Part shown: positions 6,857 through 8,620 of the stretch, piece after piece
Numbering within the stretch: position 1 is the first letter of the stretch
How the letters are laid out: each line of letters opens with the position of its first letter
From: RGIG1959 sp051877215
Lineage (GTDB): Bacteria; Bacillota; Clostridia; Oscillospirales; Acutalibacteraceae
DNA length: 8,620 nucleotides
Reading direction: 5' to 3'
NCBI GenBank assembly: GCA_051877215.1
Contig: JBJEIR010000152.1
Span: forward strand, 1 to 8,620
Notes under the pieces: generated by a model
What the model saw: only the letters and a program-made list of their open reading frames with translations
What the model was told of the DNA's origin: nothing
Database searches by the model: none
Translations under genes and position numbers: made by a program

Positions 6857-7577
6857 TCACGCCACCTCCGGCATTCTTAAAGTATTCATCCTGTGTCGCA
6901 AGGAACTTATCCGCGTTCTCCTTTCCTCCGCGGTAAACAAGCGCCGCCTGCATGGTGGCGTTGCCCTCATATTTTGCCAGCAATTTTGCCTGTGCGGTAT
7001 TGACAAGGACTGTGACGGTACTCGGAAGCTCATAGCTGCCGTCATCGTTTTTGACCACAGCGTCCTTATCTATTCCTCCGGCTGTAGTTGTAGTAATCAC
7101 CTTGACATACCGGAGTTCGCCGGGGATTGTCGATTCCTTTGTGTCGTTATCTGTCACAATAATGCTTATAATATCACCGTTTTGCAGCTTGCCCGAAAGC
7201 CCTGCGGCAAAGGTATCGATGGTCACGCTGACTGCAACCTTTGAGCCGTCAAGAGAGGCAAAGACATCGTCGGCGGTATTGGACTCACCGGAAATCTTGG
7301 CGGCGGTGAAATAGTCGCCAGCATATAAATCCGAGGCCGCATATTTGCCGACAACCTCCTTTGGATTCTTAATGGTTCCCGCGGGAATCGTATCGGTTTT
7401 CACTTTAACGCTTTCGATCTGCGCCTCGGTGATCTGTGCGCCCTGCTTGATATCTTCCGCAAGGCGGATTACGGTGCTTATGTCGCTTGTGAGTCGGTTA
7501 ACAAGCGGAGCTACCGCAAAGGTAATGACAACGGCAAGCACCATACAGATGATGCCGATTATTGTTCTGTTTTTCAA
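6849..7577 (-). CDS. cpaB: CpaB/RcpC-like SAF-domain pilus assembly protein (TTG start)
   Basis: The 242-residue product has a membrane helix at about 5-27, a SAF domain at about 36-95 (AEDIKQGAQITEAQI; ASDLYAGDYFTAAKI) and a C-terminal RcpC/CpaB domain at about 113-217 (VAVSVTID; LQNGDIISIIV; VTVLVNTAQAKLL). This is the normal CpaB layout and size. CpaB acts at the envelope face of the Tad machine; with no secretin in a monoderm, it may act with the cell wall instead, perhaps by binding glycan through the SAF fold, which is inference. The first codon is TTG at 7577, supported by AGGAGG at 7586-7591 with 8-base spacing and by the absence of an upstream in-frame ATG. The C-terminal glycine codons hold the ribosome site for tadZ. 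Confidence 0.92.
   Translation of the reverse strand: MKNRTIIGIICMVLAVVITFAVAPLVNRLTSDISTVIRLAEDIKQGAQITEAQIESVKVKTDTIPAGTIKNPKEVVGKYAASDLYAGDYFTAAKISGESNTADDVFASLDGSKVAVSVTIDTFAAGLSGKLQNGDIISIIVTDNDTKESTIPGELRYVKVITTTTAGGIDKDAVVKNDDGSYELPSTVTVLVNTAQAKLLAKYEGNATMQAALVYRGGKENADKFLATQDEYFKNAGGGVNG
6865..6869 (-). promoter_or_regulatory. Ribosome binding site of tadZ inside the cpaB coding end
   Basis: GGAGG on the minus strand, 8 bases before the tadZ ATG at 6856, is written in the glycine codons near the end of cpaB (residues GGGVNG). It supports coupled translation across the 8-base gene overlap. Confidence 0.7.
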
Positions 7578-7585
7578 TTCTGTTT

Positions 7586-7591
7586 CCTCCT
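7586..7591 (-). promoter_or_regulatory. Ribosome binding site supporting the TTG start of cpaB
   Basis: AGGAGG on the minus strand sits 8 bases before the TTG at 7577 and directly after the stop codon of the prepilin peptidase gene (7595-7593). The ideal site and spacing make TTG the clear start. Confidence 0.75.
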
Positions 7592-7592
7592 G

Positions 7593-8231
7593 TCAAATGA
7601 AATATGCCGCTGTGAATCCCACCGAAAGGTACGGGAGCAGCGGAAAGGATTTGTCTTTCTTTTTTCTGTTCTTGATACCGTTAATAATTACGGCAAGGAG
7701 AAGTCCCGCCGTAAGGCCGATTAGCCCCCGTTTTAAGCCGAGCAAAAAAGCGCAGGCGGCAGAGCATTTGATATCCGCACCGCCGAGCGTCCGGTTTCCT
7801 GTCAGCAGAGGCACGAGCATGACCGCACCTACAAGAACGCCGCCGAGAATCATGGCAGGAAGCTCGGCCGCTTTGCACCCGATGAATGCCGCAATCACGA
7901 TCATAAGATGGAGATAGTCGCTGCACTCCCTTGTCCGTATATCGCTATAGGAGGAGTACAGGAGGATAAGGCATAAAATAATACCCCTGACCGTAACTGC
8001 GGCACATCCAAAAAAACCAAGCATTGTGACGGTAACGATGGCGGTGATGCCCATAAAAAGCAGAACCGTTTTTCGTTTCTCTCCCTGCTGACCGTTTGCG
8101 GCGTACATTGCGATACAAAAGGCAGCAAAGACTGCTCCGATCAGCAGAAGCAGCATACTGACAACGGTGAAGCCGTCCGCCTGTGTTATGGATGAGTAAT
8201 ACGGCAGGATCGGTCTTATCATCATATTCAT
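7593..8231 (-). CDS. tadV: A24-family type IV prepilin peptidase (TadV/CpaA-like)
   Basis: The 212-residue polytopic membrane protein carries both catalytic aspartates of the A24 aspartic peptidases: Asp 97 in YSDIRTRE and Asp 153 in GGADIK, the latter a variant of the usual GxGDxK. A conserved C-terminal FPLLPYLSVGF (196-206) supports the family. At least six hydrophobic segments are visible, including one or two (about 21-44, 55-75) before the peptidase core, so it is longer than minimal CpaA/TadV proteins but lacks the zinc-binding methylase domain of PilD. It should cleave the leaders of the Flp-like pilins upstream and probably of the TadE/F-like proteins downstream. AGGAGG (8238-8243) lies 6 bases before the first of three close ATGs (8231, 8225, 8222), so I chose 8231. 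A strong hairpin separates it from the pilin gene. Confidence 0.93.
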   Translation of the reverse strand: MNMMIRPILPYYSSITQADGFTVVSMLLLLIGAVFAAFCIAMYAANGQQGEKRKTVLLFMGITAIVTVTMLGFFGCAAVTVRGIILCLILLYSSYSDIRTRECSDYLHLMIVIAAFIGCKAAELPAMILGGVLVGAVMLVPLLTGNRTLGGADIKCSAACAFLLGLKRGLIGLTAGLLLAVIINGIKNRKKKDKSFPLLPYLSVGFTAAYFI

Positions 8232-8257
8232 TAAAATCCTCCTATCGATATAGATTA

Positions 8258-8291
8258 GCGGCGGGACTCTGCTTTTTCAGAATCCCGCCGC
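8258..8291 (-). promoter_or_regulatory. Strong hairpin between pilin and peptidase genes
   Basis: Bases 8258-8271 and 8278-8291 form a 14-bp stem with one G:U pair in the minus-strand RNA (GCGGCGGGAUUCUG against CAGAGUCCCGCCGC) and a 6-base loop. It lies 16 bases after the pilin stop and 14 bases before the AGGAGG of the peptidase gene. No U-run follows on either strand, so it is not a standard intrinsic terminator. Its place fits an mRNA stabiliser or processing element that keeps pilin transcripts abundant relative to the machinery, or a weak terminator; the function is inferred. Confidence 0.7.
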
Positions 8292-8307
8292 AAAGCTTCG
8301 GTTGTTA

Positions 8308-8529
8308 TCAGCCGCTGAAGCTGAAAAGCTCGGTGATCTTGCTGGTCACGGTGGGCATGATGGTTGTGTTGAACAGCGCATACAGACCGCCGAGGAGCAA
8401 TGCGCCGATGACAACGGCGATCAAAATCTTCACGCCGGAATCGACATAGCCTTCAGCCTTTCTGTTGGCGACAGCGCACTTGGCGGACACGATTGCGGAA
8501 TTAACCTTATTCTTGATTCTCTGAAACAT
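8308..8529 (-). CDS. Flp-like small pilin (complete copy)
   Basis: The 73-residue product has a basic leader (1-25), the motif AEGYVD at 25-30, and a single membrane helix (about 32-54, KILIAVVIGALLLGGLYALF), ending in a short polar tail (TVTSKITELFSFSG). If cut after Gly 27 the mature subunit would be 46 residues, the size of Flp pilins. The canonical Flp site has Glu at +5 and Tyr at +6; here there is Tyr at +1 and Asp at +3, so this is a divergent class. From memory it matches the DUF6133 proteins of clostridial conjugative elements. The ATG at 8529 has GAGG 9 bases upstream. The gene ends with tandem in-frame stops (TGA TAA), as often seen in highly expressed genes. It is the second of two tandem pilin genes and lies just before the prepilin peptidase, supporting its role as the main pilus subunit. 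Confidence 0.85.
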   Translation of the reverse strand: MFQRIKNKVNSAIVSAKCAVANRKAEGYVDSGVKILIAVVIGALLLGGLYALFNTTIMPTVTSKITELFSFSG

Positions 8530-8573
8530 AACTTTTTACCTCGTTCTTTCTTAGTTTTTGGTTTCGGGTTTAA

Positions 8574-8620
8574 TTAACCCGCATAGTTGAAAAGTTCCTG
8601 CACCTTAGAGGTGACGGTGG
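8574..8620 (-). CDS. Flp-like small pilin paralogue, C-terminal end only
   Basis: The minus-strand frame entering from base 8620 reads TVTSKVQELFNYAG and then TAA at 8576-8574. It matches the C-terminus of the next gene's product (TVTSKITELFSFSG) at 9 of 14 positions, with most of the rest conservative. It is therefore the tail of a second pilin gene, 44 bases before the complete one; the rest lies beyond the window. The tandem arrangement suggests a duplication, giving major and minor or alternative pilins. The call rests on a short stretch but on a clear match in the expected frame and place. Confidence 0.8.
   Translation of the reverse strand, partial: TVTSKVQELFNYAG

Noticed and set aside
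7345..7917. Plus-strand open frame of 190 codons across cpaB and the peptidase gene.
   Set aside because: It spans two real genes on the opposite strand, with the Ser/Arg/Pro-rich composition typical of a shadow frame.
8566..8580. Small palindrome gggtt-taatt-aaccc at the end of the first pilin gene, as a possible terminator.
   Set aside because: The stem is only 5 bp, overlaps the stop codon and has no T-run after it.

Overview
The window holds one face of a minus-strand operon, read from base 8620 down to base 1, that encodes a compact Tad/Flp-type (type IVc) pilus or pilus-like secretion machine. The gene set, strong AGGAGG-type ribosome sites, two TTG starts, tight gene packing and the lack of any outer-membrane secretin suggest a low-to-mid GC monoderm Firmicute, most likely a gut-type Clostridia (Oscillospiraceae/Lachnospiraceae-like). 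The organism is inferred from style and gene content only; no rRNA or other marker is present.

Layout in transcription order: the tail of a Flp-like pilin (8620-8574, cut by the window edge); a complete paralogous pilin (8529-8308); a 14-bp hairpin (8291-8258); an A24 prepilin peptidase (8231-7593); a CpaB/SAF assembly protein (7577-6849, TTG start); a TadZ/CpaE-like P-loop ATPase (6856-6134); the TadA/CpaF secretion ATPase (6134-4821); the paired membrane platform proteins TadB (4824-3901, TTG start) and TadC (3885-3016); two TadE/TadF-like pseudopilins (3002-2589 and 2577-2107); a membrane-anchored protein with a cysteine-rich, zinc-ribbon-like outer domain (2094-1369); a terminator-like hairpin (1348-1319); and a large secreted protein (1290 to beyond base 1) whose frame stays open for all 430 visible codons.

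How the parts should work together: the peptidase would trim the pilins and probably the two TadE/F-like proteins, since all three complete candidates carry a short [ED]-G-Y-[IV] motif directly before a hydrophobic helix. TadA would power TadB/TadC, TadZ would help place the machine, and CpaB would act at the envelope. The cysteine-rich protein and the large secreted protein, last in the operon, are the least familiar parts and the best candidates for a surface or tip function. Small pilins and companion proteins of this look are also, from memory, common in integrative conjugative elements of Clostridia, so a mobile-element setting is possible, but no integrase, relaxase or attachment site lies in the window.

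There is no gene-free stretch longer than about 80 bases. No RNA genes, CRISPR arrays, insertion sequences or clear promoters were seen; the main promoter is probably upstream of the first pilin, beyond base 8620.
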